DNA of 64,000 bases from Streptomyces sp. NBC_01233 (GCF_035989305.1 NZ_CP108514.1:1116001-1180000), one strand, 5' to 3'. Counted from the first letter of the stretch, positions 43,480 to 54,666 are shown. The notes: generated by a model from the sequence alone, not told the origin. Numbers and translations are program-made.

Positions 43480-43803
43480 GCGGCGACCGCGGCGCCACCC
43501 ATTTCGGCGCCTGCACGGGCGCCGCGGCCGCGCTCACGGCCGCCGCCGAACCCCGCTCCGACATCACCGCACTCGTCTCCCGGGGCCGGACGCCCCGACC
43601 TGGCGGTCTCCCGCCTCGCAGCCGTACGCGCTCCGACCCTGCTGGATCGTCCGCGGAGCCGACGATCAGGTACTGGATCTCAACCGCCGAGCCGCCGCTC
43701 GACTGCGCTGCGAAGACCAGGTCGGCGCGGGAGGGGGGTCCACCCGTCACCTACCCCACCTCGGCACCCTTCCCAACAGGTCCGCCGAACACCGAGCGAC
43801 ATG
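43480..43803 (+). pseudogene. dienelactone-hydrolase-like alpha/beta hydrolase, C-terminal remnant with two frameshifts
   Basis: Three plus-strand frames contribute in order: THFGACTGAAAALTAAAEPR (nucleophile-elbow region, where the expected Ser is Cys or shifted), then GRPDLAVSRLAAVRAPTLL, then GADDQVLDLNRRAAARLRCE. This is the order in the hydrolase half of phosphoribosyltransferase-hydrolase fusion proteins (Rv0571c-like). The N-terminal half is absent. A phosphoribosyltransferase gene of the same kind begins at 63519. Confidence 0.7.
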
Positions 43804-44172
43804 ATCCGATGGCCGCCGGGCCCTCGCCGCCGGGCGTCGACCCGGCACACCAGCGGGACGTCCGTCCAAGACGGCCCGCATCCGGCTCTCCTCCCTGCCC
43901 CAGCAGCCCCGGGCGTTACGGAGGACGCCGGGCTCGGGGCCCGCGCAGGATCCAGGCCGGAGGCACGGCGAGCAGCGCACCGTCTTCATGGGAGGCGTGG
44001 AGCCCCGACTCCCATGCCCGGCCCGTCCTCGCCATGCCGATCGAGGCCCCGCACGCGCCGCGCACGCCTCCCCGGCAATGCGAAGGGACTGAGCGGGCGG
44101 CCCGTCCCGAAGAGACAGGTCGCCGACGGGTGGCGAAACTGGAGGAGGGCACCCGACGGCAGGAGGGCTCTC
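43804..44172. other. 369-bp leader region upstream of the V-ATPase operon
   Basis: No frame shows family homology. It should contain the operon promoter. GGGACTGAGCGGGCGGCCCG followed by TCCC (44086-44109) is a broad GGGAC/GTCCC dyad that could bind a regulator. The ribosome-binding site GGAGG is at 44162-44166. Confidence 0.4.
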
Positions 44173-44637
44173 GTGGTGAGGTTCCGGGACTTCCTGGCAC
44201 GATTCCGCCCCAGGGGCACCCCGGGACCGGCCGTTACGGGCGTTCCCGCCGACCGTGAGGCGGAACTCGCCGCCGAGCTGGATCCGCTGCTGGCCGGGCT
44301 CGCAGGAGTTCAGGCGGAGGCGGCGGAGATCCGTGCCGAGGCGGCCCGTGAGGCCGAGGGCATCCGTCACCGGGCCGCGGTCCGGGCGGCGGAGATCGTG
44401 GCTGCGGCCGAGACCGGCGCACGGCAGGCTCGGGAGCTGGCCGCGGCGCCCGCTCGCCGGGCAGCGCGGGCGGAAGCGGCGCAGATCGTGGCCTCCGGGG
44501 TACGCGCCGCCGAATCGTTGCGCCGCAGGGCGGATGCCCGGCTGCCCGTTCTGGCCGACCGCGTGGTCGACGACGCCTTCAGTGAGCCGTCCGATGTGGG
44601 GAGGGCCCGGTGGGCGCCGGGTGGGTCGCGGGAGTGA
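44173..44637 (+). CDS. V/A-type ATPase peripheral-stalk subunit H/G
   Basis: A 154-residue Ala/Glu/Arg-rich coiled coil (residues about 40-135, e.g. QAEAAEIRAEAAREAEGIRH) of the type found in subunit G/H of V/A-ATPases. It pairs with subunit E to form the peripheral stalk. GTG at 44173 has AGGAGGG upstream; GTG at 44176 is equivalent. It is the first gene of the operon and overlaps the subunit C gene by 28 bp. Assignment rests mainly on position and coiled-coil composition. Confidence 0.78.
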   Translation: MVRFRDFLARFRPRGTPGPAVTGVPADREAELAAELDPLLAGLAGVQAEAAEIRAEAAREAEGIRHRAAVRAAEIVAAAETGARQARELAAAPARRAARAEAAQIVASGVRAAESLRRRADARLPVLADRVVDDAFSEPSDVGRARWAPGGSRE

Positions 44638-45519
44638 TCAGGGCGAGGGCTCTGGTCTCCCGGTGCGCCGGCGCCTCCGCCGGCCGGGAGCTGGCGGCGT
44701 GCGCCACGCTGGGCGAGGCGCTGCGATCCCTGGCCACCACGCCGTACGGCAGGGGCCTCCATGCCGAGTCGGAGCTCGCCGATGTTCAGCGGGCGGTGTC
44801 CGCGACCCTGCTGTGGCAGCTGAGAGTGCTGGCCGGCTGGCTGCCGCGCGCGGGAGCGGATATGCTCCGGCCGCTGTCAGCCGGGTTCGAGATCGCGAAC
44901 GTCGAGGCCCGCCTGCGCTCGTTCTCCGGGGCGCCTGAGCCGGCGCCCTACCGGCTCGGCACGCTGGGCACGGCATGGCGCCGTCTCCAACACGCCGGGA
45001 CCCCGGCGGAACTGCGCTCTGCCCTCGCCTCCTCACTCTGGGGCGACCCTGGCGCGGACACCCCCTGGGCAGTGCTCACCACCCTGCGGATGGCGGCCGC
45101 CGACCGGGTCTGCGTGACGGTGGGGCCCGCGCGGCACTGGGCCGTCGGCCGGGCGGCCCTGCTGACGGCGCGCGAGCATTTCGTGTGCGGGCGCCCGCTC
45201 CCCGGCCCCGCGCGCAAGCATGCGGTACGGCTGCTGGGCTCCCGGGCCGTGGACGCGACTGACTTCGGTGACTTCCGGCGTCATCTGCCGGCGACCGCAC
45301 ACTGGGCCGCGGACGGCGTCGCCGACCCGCACGAGCTGTGGCGGGCGGAAGCACGCTGGTGGCAGGCGCTGGCGGACGACGGTGCCGGCCTGCTGCGCAG
45401 CCCGCGTCACGGGCCCGCCCCCGTGGTGGGGGCAGTGGCCGTACTGTCCGCGGATGCCTGGCGCGTACGGGCCGGGCTGGAGCTGGCAGCACGCGGCGGA
45501 GGGTCGCTGGAGGTGCTCG

Positions 45520-45533
<14 letters not shown>
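44610..45533 (+). CDS. V/A-type ATPase subunit C (AC39/d-like)
   Basis: A 307-residue helical protein of the subunit C/AC39 family, which links the central stalk to the membrane rotor. FEIANVEARLRSFSG (about residue 90) fits the DxxNLxxxLR signature region, and PHELWRAEARWWQAL is near the C-terminus. GTG at 44610 follows GGGAGGG. It overlaps both neighbours, indicating coupled translation. Confidence 0.82.
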
Positions 45534-47336
<1,803 letters not shown>

Positions 47337-47338
47337 CC

Positions 47339-47557
47339 ATGGGCACGGTGGCCGCCATCGGCGAACAGGTCAGAGTGGCCGGCCTCGCCCTCGCCGGGGT
47401 GGACGTACACCCGGCTGAACGGCCCGAGGACATCCGCAGGGCCTGGAGGGAGCTCTCCGGGGACGTCGCGCTGGTCATCGTCACTCCCGCCGCCGCGGCA
47501 GCGCTGGGGCCCGGGATCGACAGCACCGATCCGGTGGTGGCGGTGATGCCGTCATGA
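47339..47557 (+). CDS. V/A-type ATPase subunit F
   Basis: A 72-residue protein with a CheY-like minimal fold (VAAIGEQVRVAGLALAGVDV, VALVIVTPAAAAAL). It is shorter than the usual 100 or so residues and lacks the C-terminal helix. Subunit F forms part of the central stalk with D. The ATG is 3 bp after the K stop and the stop overlaps the E gene (ATGA). Confidence 0.85.
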   Translation: MGTVAAIGEQVRVAGLALAGVDVHPAERPEDIRRAWRELSGDVALVIVTPAAAAALGPGIDSTDPVVAVMPS

Positions 47558-48072
47558 CCGCCACGGGCACGGAGTGGGCCGACACGCTGGAGCCGGCACG
47601 GACCGAGCTCCTGCGTGCGGCACACGAGGCGGCCGACGCCCTGCTGGCCGAGGCGGCCGAGGACGCCCGTCGTATCCTGGCGTCCGGCAGCGCCAAGGCC
47701 GCGGCGATCCTGGAGGGGGCACGCCGCCAGGGCAGGGCGGACGGTGCGGCCTTCGCGGCAGGCGAAGTCGTACGGGCCCGCCGGCGCGCGTACACACTCG
47801 GTCTCCAGGCCCGGAAAGAGGTGTACGAGGAATTGCGCCGGCGCGTCGTCGACGGCGTCCTGCACGCCCCCACCGACCGCGCGGCCCTGCGGGCCCGGCT
47901 GGAGGCGCGGGCACGAGACGTGCTCGGACCCGGAGCCTCGGTCACGGCCGTCGCGGACGGCGGTGTCCTGGCCGAGACCCCCGGCCGCCGGGTCGATCTC
48001 ACCCTGACCTCCCTGGCCGAGCGTGCGCTGGAGCGCGCGGGCCCGGAGGCGGAGACCCTGTGGGCGCCGTGA
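47554..48072 (+). CDS. V/A-type ATPase subunit E
   Basis: A 172-residue peripheral-stalk protein. A long N-terminal coiled coil (residues about 15-85, LLRAAHEAADALLAEAAEDA) leads to a globular end (VTAVADGGVLAETPGRRVDL; TLTSLAERALERAGPE). It caps subunit A/B on the E-H/G stalk. The start and stop both overlap neighbours (ATGA and GTGA). Confidence 0.87.
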   Translation: MTATGTEWADTLEPARTELLRAAHEAADALLAEAAEDARRILASGSAKAAAILEGARRQGRADGAAFAAGEVVRARRRAYTLGLQARKEVYEELRRRVVDGVLHAPTDRAALRARLEARARDVLGPGASVTAVADGGVLAETPGRRVDLTLTSLAERALERAGPEAETLWAP

Positions 48073-49802
48073 AGGCGCCGCGCGGCGCCGTGGAAGCGCC
48101 GAGGATCCTGCGCGTCGCCGGGCCGCTCGTCGAACTGACCTATACCGGCGGCACGGCCATGCACGACGTCGTACTGCTCGGGGAGGCCGCCGTCCCCGCG
48201 GAGGTCGTGTCCATCAGAGGGGACGTGGTCACCGCCCAGGCCTACGAGTACACGGGTGGTCTGGCCCCGGGCGGCCCGGCACGTCCGCAGGGCGGGCCGC
48301 TCTCGGTGCGGCTGGGGCCCGGGCTTCTCGGCGGGGTCTTCGACGGTCTGCTCAGGCCGTTGTCGCACGCCGGCGACCGGCTGACGGCGGGGCCGCAGAC
48401 GGGCACGCCGGAGGAGCGCACCTGGTCGTTCACGCCGTCCGTGCCTGAAGGCGGGCAGGCCGGTGAGGGCGAAGCACTCGGCGAGATCGGCCTGCCGGTG
48501 CCGTTGGGCGTGCTGGTACCACCCGGCTGCTCCGGTCCGGTGACGCGGATCGCCCCGGCGGGCTCGTACAACGAGGACACGGTCCTGGCAGTCGTTGCGG
48601 GCACGGAGATCCGGATGTCCGCCCAGTGGCCGGTGCGCAAGCCTCGGCCGGTGCGCGAGCGGCTCGGCGCGGTGGAACCGCTGACCACCGGGCAGCGGGC
48701 GATCGACCTGCTGTTCCCCATGGCGCTGGGCAGCACCGTCGCCGTGCCCGGCGGCTTCGGTACGGGAAAGACCGTGCTCCTTCAGCAGATCGCCAAATGG
48801 TGCGACGCCGATGTGATCGTCTACGTCGGCTGCGGGGAGCGCGGCAACGAGATGGCGGATGTGATCGCGGAGCTGTCCGAGCTGGAGGATCCGCGCACCG
48901 GCGGGCGGCTGCACGACCGTACGGTGGTCATCGCCAACACCTCCAACATGCCGATGATGGCCCGCGAGGCGAGCATCCACACCGCCGCCACGGTCGCCGA
49001 GTACTTCCGGGACATGGGCCTCGACGTGGTGCTGATCGCCGACTCGACGTCCCGGTGGGCGGAGGCCCTGCGGGAGTTCGCCTCCCGGATGGGCGAGTTG
49101 CCGGCCGAGGAGGGCTACCCCGCCCGTCTCGCCTCCGAGCTGGCCGCCTTCTACGAGCGGGCAGCCGCTGTACGCACCCTCGGCGGCCGCACGGGCTCGG
49201 TCACGGTGATCGGTGCCGTGTCCCCGCCCGGCGGTGATGTCACCGAACCGGTCACCGCGCACACGGAGCGCTTCGTCCGGTGTCTGTGGTCCCTCGACCG
49301 GGACCTCGCCTACGCCCGCCACTATCCGGCGCTCTCGTCGTCGGCCTCATTCTCCCGGGACGTCCCCGCACTGGCCGCCGCCCGCGAGCGGGCCGGCGAC
49401 CGGGACTGGCCGCAACGGCGTACCCGGGTTGCCGCCCTCCTGGCGGAGGCGGACCGCCTGGCCGACCTGGTCGAGCTGGTCGGGGTCGCCGCGCTGCCCC
49501 CGCAGGAGCGCGTCAGTGTGCTCGGCGGCCGCCTGCTGCGCGAGGGCGTCCTGCAGCAGAGTGCGCTGTCGCCGCTGGACTCCTACTGCTCGCCCGGGAA
49601 GACGGCCGCCCTGGCCGAAGCCGTCCTGACGGTGGTCGCACGCTGCGGCGAACTGGCCGACTCGGGTGCGCGGGCGGACGCCGTCGAAGCCGTCGATTTC
49701 ACGCCGCTGGTGCGCGCCCGTGAGGAAGCCGGCCCCGAGGACACGACGGCTGTGGAAGCCGCCCGGGACACGGTTCTGGCACGGCTTCGGGAGGCGCTGT
49801 GA
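48069..49802 (+). CDS. V/A-type ATPase catalytic subunit A
   Basis: A 577-residue protein, the standard length for subunit A. It carries the intact P-loop VPGGFGTGKTVLLQQI at about residues 229-244, the catalytic Glu region VGCGERGNEMADVI, and IADSTSRWAEALREFASRMG. The non-homologous insertion characteristic of A over F1-beta (residues about 110-190) is present. It hydrolyses or makes ATP on the cytoplasmic side. GTG at 48069 overlaps the E stop (GTGA). Confidence 0.97.
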   Translation: MKAPRGAVEAPRILRVAGPLVELTYTGGTAMHDVVLLGEAAVPAEVVSIRGDVVTAQAYEYTGGLAPGGPARPQGGPLSVRLGPGLLGGVFDGLLRPLSHAGDRLTAGPQTGTPEERTWSFTPSVPEGGQAGEGEALGEIGLPVPLGVLVPPGCSGPVTRIAPAGSYNEDTVLAVVAGTEIRMSAQWPVRKPRPVRERLGAVEPLTTGQRAIDLLFPMALGSTVAVPGGFGTGKTVLLQQIAKWCDADVIVYVGCGERGNEMADVIAELSELEDPRTGGRLHDRTVVIANTSNMPMMAREASIHTAATVAEYFRDMGLDVVLIADSTSRWAEALREFASRMGELPAEEGYPARLASELAAFYERAAAVRTLGGRTGSVTVIGAVSPPGGDVTEPVTAHTERFVRCLWSLDRDLAYARHYPALSSSASFSRDVPALAAARERAGDRDWPQRRTRVAALLAEADRLADLVELVGVAALPPQERVSVLGGRLLREGVLQQSALSPLDSYCSPGKTAALAEAVLTVVARCGELADSGARADAVEAVDFTPLVRAREEAGPEDTTAVEAARDTVLARLREAL

Positions 49803-51190
49803 CGGACGGGTACGAGGTGGAGTACACGGACGTCCGCGAGCTGCGCGGCCCGCTCCTGGTCGTCGGCGGCGTCAGCGGTGTCGGATGGGACGAGTTCGTC
49901 CGGATCACCCTCGACTCCGGCGAGCGGCGGCACGGGCTGGTGCTGGAAGTGGACCGTGACCTCGCCGTGGTGCAGGTCCTGGAGAACACGGCCGGCATGG
50001 ATCCCTCCGGGACCCGGATCGCCTTCGCGGGAACACCGCTGCGCATTCCGGTCGGCACCGGCTGGCTGGGCAGGATCTGCAACGGCCGTGGTGAGCCGGC
50101 CGACGGTGGTCCTCCGGTCCTGGGCGCCACCCACGCGGCGGTCGGCGGGACGCCGATCAACCCGGTGCGCAGGGAACCGCCTTCCGAGCCGGTGCTGACC
50201 GGGGTGGGCGCCATCGATGTGCTCACCACGCTGGTACGGGGCCAGAAGCTGCCGGTCTTCTCGGCCGCGGGGCTGCCGCACCTCGAACTGGCGGTCCAGA
50301 TCGCCGCCCAGTCCAGTTGCGCGGGCGAGGCGTTCAGTGTCGTGTTCGCCGGGATGGGGCTCACCCACCCGGACGCCTCGTTCGTCCGTGAGGGTCTGGC
50401 GGAGCGCTCCGCCTCCGGGGAACTGGTCCTGCTGCTCAACACCGCCGACGACCCGGTGATCGAACGGCTCCTCACGCCGCGGCTGGCACTCACGATCGCG
50501 GAACACCTCGCCTTCGACGAAGCCCGGCACGTCCTGGTGGTGATGACCGACATGACGGCGTACGCGGAGGCGCTGCGCGAGGTGTCCGCCGCCCGCGGCG
50601 AGATCCCGGCGCGGCGCGCGTATCCCGGCTACCTCTACAGCGATCTCGCCTCGCTGTACGAACGCTGCGGAAGGATCCGGGGCCGGCCGGGGTCGGTCAC
50701 CGTACTGCCGCTGCTCACCATGCCGGCCGGGGACATCACCCATCCCGTGCCGGATCTCACGGGGTACATCACGGAGGGCCAGATCGTGCTGTCCGGCGAG
50801 GCCCACGCCCTCGGTGTCTATCCGCCCCTGGACGCCCTCGGCTCGCTGTCGCGGCTCATGCGGAAGGGGGCCGGGCCGGGCCGGACCCGGGAGGACCATC
50901 TGGACGTGGCCGCGCAGCTCGTCGCCGCCCTCGCGCGGGCCCGGCAGGTGCGGGAACTGGCCGATCTGATCGGGCGGCCCGCACTGAGCCCGGCGGACCT
51001 GCGGTACCTGGACCTCGAACAGGCCTGGCTGAGGAGGTTCCTCGCCCAGCGGCCCGACGAGCACAGGCCGCTCGACCAGGCCCTCGACCGCGCCTGGGAG
51101 GTGCTGCACACCCTGCCGCGCAGCCAGCTCACCATGATCCCCGCGGCCCTGTACGACGCCCATCACGACGACGGGGGGCCGCGCCCATGA
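49799..51190 (+). CDS. V/A-type ATPase non-catalytic subunit B
   Basis: A 463-residue protein with the subunit B pattern: VEYTDVRELRGPLLVVGGVS, VLTGVGAIDVLTTLVRGQKL, no P-loop where A has one (FSAAGLPHLELAVQIAAQS), and RAYPGYLYSDLASLYERCG near the C-terminal third. It alternates with A in the A3B3 head. GTG at 49799 overlaps the A stop. Confidence 0.97.
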   Translation: MTDGYEVEYTDVRELRGPLLVVGGVSGVGWDEFVRITLDSGERRHGLVLEVDRDLAVVQVLENTAGMDPSGTRIAFAGTPLRIPVGTGWLGRICNGRGEPADGGPPVLGATHAAVGGTPINPVRREPPSEPVLTGVGAIDVLTTLVRGQKLPVFSAAGLPHLELAVQIAAQSSCAGEAFSVVFAGMGLTHPDASFVREGLAERSASGELVLLLNTADDPVIERLLTPRLALTIAEHLAFDEARHVLVVMTDMTAYAEALREVSAARGEIPARRAYPGYLYSDLASLYERCGRIRGRPGSVTVLPLLTMPAGDITHPVPDLTGYITEGQIVLSGEAHALGVYPPLDALGSLSRLMRKGAGPGRTREDHLDVAAQLVAALARARQVRELADLIGRPALSPADLRYLDLEQAWLRRFLAQRPDEHRPLDQALDRAWEVLHTLPRSQLTMIPAALYDAHHDDGGPRP

Positions 51191-51861
51191 CCGGGCGGCA
51201 CCGGGTACCGCCAGGGCGTGCGGGCCGCCTTCGGTTGCGGCGCAGCCTGGACACCGCGCTGCGGGGAGCCGACCTGCTGGAGCGCAAGCTGCAGATCCTG
51301 CTGGCCCGTGAAGAGGAGCTGCGGCGGGCGGAGGAGGAGGCAGACCATGCGTGGCGGCAGCACCTGGGGGAAGCGGAGACGTGGCTGCTGCGCGGACTGC
51401 TGCTCGGCGGGGAACAGGCGCTGGCATCGGCAGTGGTGGCGGACCGGGCGGAGGCCACAGTGGAGTGGACCGCATCGATGGGGGTACGCCACCCGTCCGG
51501 TGTCTCCTGGACACCCGCCGCGCGCTCCCCGGCCGAGCCCACCCCGGGCAACACCGCCCTCGTCGTGGCCGAGGGCGCCTACCGCGAGGCGGTGCGGGCC
51601 GCCGCGGAGTTCGCGGCGGCCCGCACCGCCGCCCGCCTGCTCGCCGAGGAAACTCACCGGACACGACTGCGGGTGCGCGTGCTGCGTCGGCATTGGATCC
51701 CCCGGATGCATCGGGAGCTGGCTGCGGCAGATCTGGCCCTGGAACAAGCGGAGCACGAGGACTCGGTGCGACGGCACTGGGCGGCCGGCCTGCGCGCGCG
51801 GCGTGAAGCGGTGTCCGCGCGGCCGGCCGGCGGGGCGAAGTCCGGAGAGGAGGCACCGTGA
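51187..51861 (+). CDS. V/A-type ATPase central-stalk subunit D
   Basis: A 224-residue, largely helical protein. It starts RHRVPPGRAGRLRLRRSLDT and contains ADLLERKLQILLAREEELRR, as in subunit D (analogue of F1 gamma). The C-terminal helix LAEETHRTRLRVRVL..HWIPRM is typical. The ATG overlaps the B stop (ATGA). It ends the operon's nine-gene set. Confidence 0.93.
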   Translation: MTGRHRVPPGRAGRLRLRRSLDTALRGADLLERKLQILLAREEELRRAEEEADHAWRQHLGEAETWLLRGLLLGGEQALASAVVADRAEATVEWTASMGVRHPSGVSWTPAARSPAEPTPGNTALVVAEGAYREAVRAAAEFAAARTAARLLAEETHRTRLRVRVLRRHWIPRMHRELAAADLALEQAEHEDSVRRHWAAGLRARREAVSARPAGGAKSGEEAP

Positions 51862-52095
51862 TCCACAGCGCCGGAACCCTTGCGGGCGTGCTCGGCCTGC
51901 TGGAAGACGAAGTCCGTCGCCGCCTCGTACGACAGCCACCCAGGCTGCCGTGCCTGGAAAGGACCGGGACAATGGAAGGGGCACGCTCCGCGCTGCAACC
52001 CGAGGCGAGGGCGTGTGACCCACGTGCCCGGCGCGCCGCACACCCAGGCCGGGTCGTACCCGGACAGCGTCGGCGCCGAGAGGAAGGCGGTCACC
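51858..52095 (+). other. GTG-coupled ORF stump and leader before pspA
   Basis: GTG at 51858 overlaps the subunit D stop and is preceded by GGAGAGGAGG. It begins IHSAGTLAGVLGLLEDEVRR, which looks like a genuine gene start, but coding character fades after about 25 codons and the frame runs on antisensibly into pspA. Probably the stump of a tenth operon gene lost by deletion. The last 100 bases carry the pspA ribosome-binding site (GAGGAAGG). Confidence 0.45.
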
Positions 52096-52872
52096 ATGAC
52101 CAGCATCACTCAACGCATCGCCGGCTTGTTCCGGGTCAAGGCGAACAAGGCACTGGACAAAGCCGAGGACCCGCGCGAGGTGCTGGACTACTCCTACGAG
52201 CAGCAGCGGGAGATGCTGCAGCGGGTCCGGCGCGGCGTGGCCGATGTGGCGACCAGCCGCAAGCGGGTCGAGCTGCAGGTCAGCCAGTTGCGTCAGTCCG
52301 CGGAGAAGCTGCAGGGCCAGGCAGAGCAGGCGCTCGCCGCAGGACGTGAGGACCTCGCCCGTGAGGCGCTCACCCGGCGCACGGCCGTGGCTGCGCAGAT
52401 CACCGACCTGGAGGGCCAGCAGGCGTCGCTGAAGGACCAGGAGGAGAAGCTGACCCTGGCGGCTCAGCGCCTGGCGGCGAAGGTTGACGCGTTCCGTACC
52501 CGCAAAGAGACGATCAAGGCCACCTACACCGCCGCCGAGGCCCAGACCAGCATCACCGAGGCCGTCACCGGCATCGGCGAGGAAATGGGCGATGTGGGCC
52601 TGGCCATGCAGCGCGCCCAGGACAAGACCGAACAACTCCAGGCGCGCGCGGGTGCGCTGGACGAGCTACTCGCCTCCGGCGTCCTGGAGGACGCCACCTT
52701 GCCGACCGGGCGGGACGACATCCAGAGCGAGCTCGAGCGTGTGACCGCGGGCCAGGACGTGGAGATCGAGCTGGCCCGGATGAAGGCCCAGCTCCCGACG
52801 TCCCCCGCTCCGGCAGCAGTCGAGGGCCCGGATTCCCCGAAGGGCCCGTCGGACCAGGAGGCGAAATCATGA
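52096..52872 (+). CDS. pspA: PspA/IM30 family phage-shock protein
   Basis: A 258-residue coiled-coil protein of the ESCRT-III-like PspA/Vipp1 family. It begins MTSITQRIAGLFRVKANKAL and continues DPREVLDYSYEQQREMLQ, with long Gln/Glu/Lys helices to about residue 225 and a Pro/Ser-rich tail. It binds stressed membranes to limit proton leak. ATG at 52096. It overlaps pspAA by ATGA. Confidence 0.95.
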   Translation: MTSITQRIAGLFRVKANKALDKAEDPREVLDYSYEQQREMLQRVRRGVADVATSRKRVELQVSQLRQSAEKLQGQAEQALAAGREDLAREALTRRTAVAAQITDLEGQQASLKDQEEKLTLAAQRLAAKVDAFRTRKETIKATYTAAEAQTSITEAVTGIGEEMGDVGLAMQRAQDKTEQLQARAGALDELLASGVLEDATLPTGRDDIQSELERVTAGQDVEIELARMKAQLPTSPAPAAVEGPDSPKGPSDQEAKS

Positions 52873-53147
52873 TCATGCGGATTCTGGGCGAGGGCCAGTA
52901 CGAGATCGCCGAAGAGCACCTGGACCGGCTGAACGAACTGGACTCCGCTCTCCAGGCGGCGGCCGACACGGGCGACGACGCGGCCTTCACCACCACCCTG
53001 TCAGCCCTGCTGGACGCGGTACGCACCCTCGGCACTCCGCTGCCGGACGAGACGATCACACCGTCCGACCTGGTGCTGCCCGACGAGGGCACCAGCCTCG
53101 GGCAAGTACGGGAGCTTCTGTCCGACGAGGGCCTGATCCCGGGGTGA
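52869..53147 (+). CDS. pspAA: PspA-associated protein PspAA
   Basis: A 92-residue protein: MIMRILGEGQYEIAEEHLDR, then LNELDSALQAAADTGDDAAF, ending in a conserved LPDEGTSLGQVRELLSDEGL segment. It matches PspAA, the small partner encoded after pspA in actinobacteria. The ATG overlaps the pspA stop, and the stop overlaps the protease start. Confidence 0.93.
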   Translation: MIMRILGEGQYEIAEEHLDRLNELDSALQAAADTGDDAAFTTTLSALLDAVRTLGTPLPDETITPSDLVLPDEGTSLGQVRELLSDEGLIPG

Positions 53148-54070
53148 TGACGATGCGCAGCCGTTTCGAGCCCGACCGGCAACTGACCGCCCGCATGGTG
53201 GTCACGATGTTCCTGCTCGGGCTGGTGTACGTGGCGTTCATCGCCGCGCTGATCGTCCTGCTCAAGTCGGTCGTCCTGGTGGTCGTCATCGCCGCGGGGC
53301 TGCTCGCCGCGCAGTACTGGTACTCCGACCGGATCGCCCTGTACGCCATGCACGGCCGCCTCGTCACGCCCGAGGAGCAGCCCCTGCTGCACGGTGTCAT
53401 CGACCGGCTGTGCGCCACCGCGGACATGCCCAAGCCTCGGGTGGCCGTCTCCGACATGGACCTGCCCAACGCCTTCGCCACCGGCCGCAACGCGGAGAAC
53501 GCCGTGGTCTGCGTGACCACCGGACTGCTGCGCCGCCTGGAAACGGAGGAGCTCGAAGGCGTCCTCGCACACGAGCTCTCGCACGTCGCGCACCGCGATG
53601 TCGCGGTGATCACCATCGCCTCGTTCCTGGGCGTGATCGCCGGGCTCGTCGTCCGTTTCGCGTTCTACTCCCAGCTGTTCGGCGGACGCGACCAGCGCGA
53701 CCAGAACACCGCCGTCGTCTTCATGTCCGTGATGGCGGTCTCCGCCCTCGTCTACGCGGTCAGCTACCTGCTCATCCGGGCCCTGTCCCGCTACCGCGAG
53801 CTGGCCGCCGACCGGGCCGCCGCCATGCTCACCGGGAAACCTTCCGCCCTGGCCTCGGCACTGACCAAGGTCAGCGGAGACATCGCCCGGATCCCGACCC
53901 GGGACCTGCGTACCGCCCAGGCGTTCAACGCGTTCTTCTTCACCCCCGCCCTCGGGCCCGGCACGGCGGTGGCGAACCTGTTCTCCACCCACCCCAGCCT
54001 GGAACGCCGCCTGGCCGCGCTGGAAGAGATCGCCGCCGAGCTGAGCGGACCCGGCGAGCAGACACCCTGA
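53147..54070 (+). CDS. htpX: HtpX-like M48 membrane metalloprotease
   Basis: A 307-residue protein. Two N-terminal hydrophobic helices (about 18-58) are followed by the zinc motif LAHELSHVAHRDVAV (HExxH) and a further Glu ligand in YRELAADRAAAMLTG. Two more helices lie between. It degrades damaged membrane proteins. GTG 53144, ATG 53147 and ATG 53153 are all possible starts; ATG 53147 overlaps the pspAA stop by one base. Confidence 0.93.
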   Translation: MTMRSRFEPDRQLTARMVVTMFLLGLVYVAFIAALIVLLKSVVLVVVIAAGLLAAQYWYSDRIALYAMHGRLVTPEEQPLLHGVIDRLCATADMPKPRVAVSDMDLPNAFATGRNAENAVVCVTTGLLRRLETEELEGVLAHELSHVAHRDVAVITIASFLGVIAGLVVRFAFYSQLFGGRDQRDQNTAVVFMSVMAVSALVYAVSYLLIRALSRYRELAADRAAAMLTGKPSALASALTKVSGDIARIPTRDLRTAQAFNAFFFTPALGPGTAVANLFSTHPSLERRLAALEEIAAELSGPGEQTP

Positions 54071-54087
54071 GAAGGAGCTGATCCGCC

Positions 54088-54666
54088 GTGGGCTTCTGGG
54101 ATGCCCTGTTCGGCCGCACCAGGCCGGTCAAGCCCGACCTGGACCAGCTCTTCGGCCTGCCGTCGGCAGCCATCACCCTCCAGGCCGCCATCGGCTTCAC
54201 TCCGACCGGCCTGGGCTCCGTGTGCTTCGCCGCCATCGAGGGCGGCGCCTTCGCCCGAATCCGACAGGAAGTACACGCACTCCTCGACGCGGACGCCGAA
54301 CGAGCGGGCCCGCCGGTGGAGTTCAGCACGGATGAGTACGGGTACGCGTGGCTGCTGTCCCGCCGCGACCCTGCCGAACTGCCCGCCCTGGTCAACGACC
54401 TGCACGCGGTCAACACCGCCTTGGAGGAGAGCGGCTTCGGCCCGCAGCTCTTGTGCTCCCTGGTCACCTTCCACGACGCAGAACTGCGCCCGCTCGCCCT
54501 CGTCTACCTCTACAAGCGGGGCGCCTTCTACCCCTTCGCCCCGCTGCCCGGCCAGAAACGTGACAACCCGCTGGAACTCCAGGTCAAGGCCGCGGTGAAG
54601 GACGACCTGCGCATCGAGGAGGACCTGGGCCGTTGGTTCCCGCTCTGGGGCGCCCCCGGCCTGTGA
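54088..54666 (+). CDS. pspAB: PspA-associated protein PspAB
   Basis: A 192-residue protein starting MGFWDALFGRTRPVKPDLDQ with LFGLPSAAITLQAAIGFTPT, and ending KAAVKDDLRIEEDLGRWFPL, which is the PspAB family pattern. It is the usual fourth member of the actinobacterial pspA-pspAA-htpX-pspAB module. GTG at 54088 follows AAGGAG. Its molecular role is unknown. Confidence 0.92.
   Translation: MGFWDALFGRTRPVKPDLDQLFGLPSAAITLQAAIGFTPTGLGSVCFAAIEGGAFARIRQEVHALLDADAERAGPPVEFSTDEYGYAWLLSRRDPAELPALVNDLHAVNTALEESGFGPQLLCSLVTFHDAELRPLALVYLYKRGAFYPFAPLPGQKRDNPLELQVKAAVKDDLRIEEDLGRWFPLWGAPGL

Noticed and set aside
48069..51190. F-type ATPase alpha/beta subunits
   Set aside because: Subunit A has the extra insertion and GxGTGKT of V/A type, B lacks a P-loop, and subunits D, E, F, H, I and C are V/A-specific.
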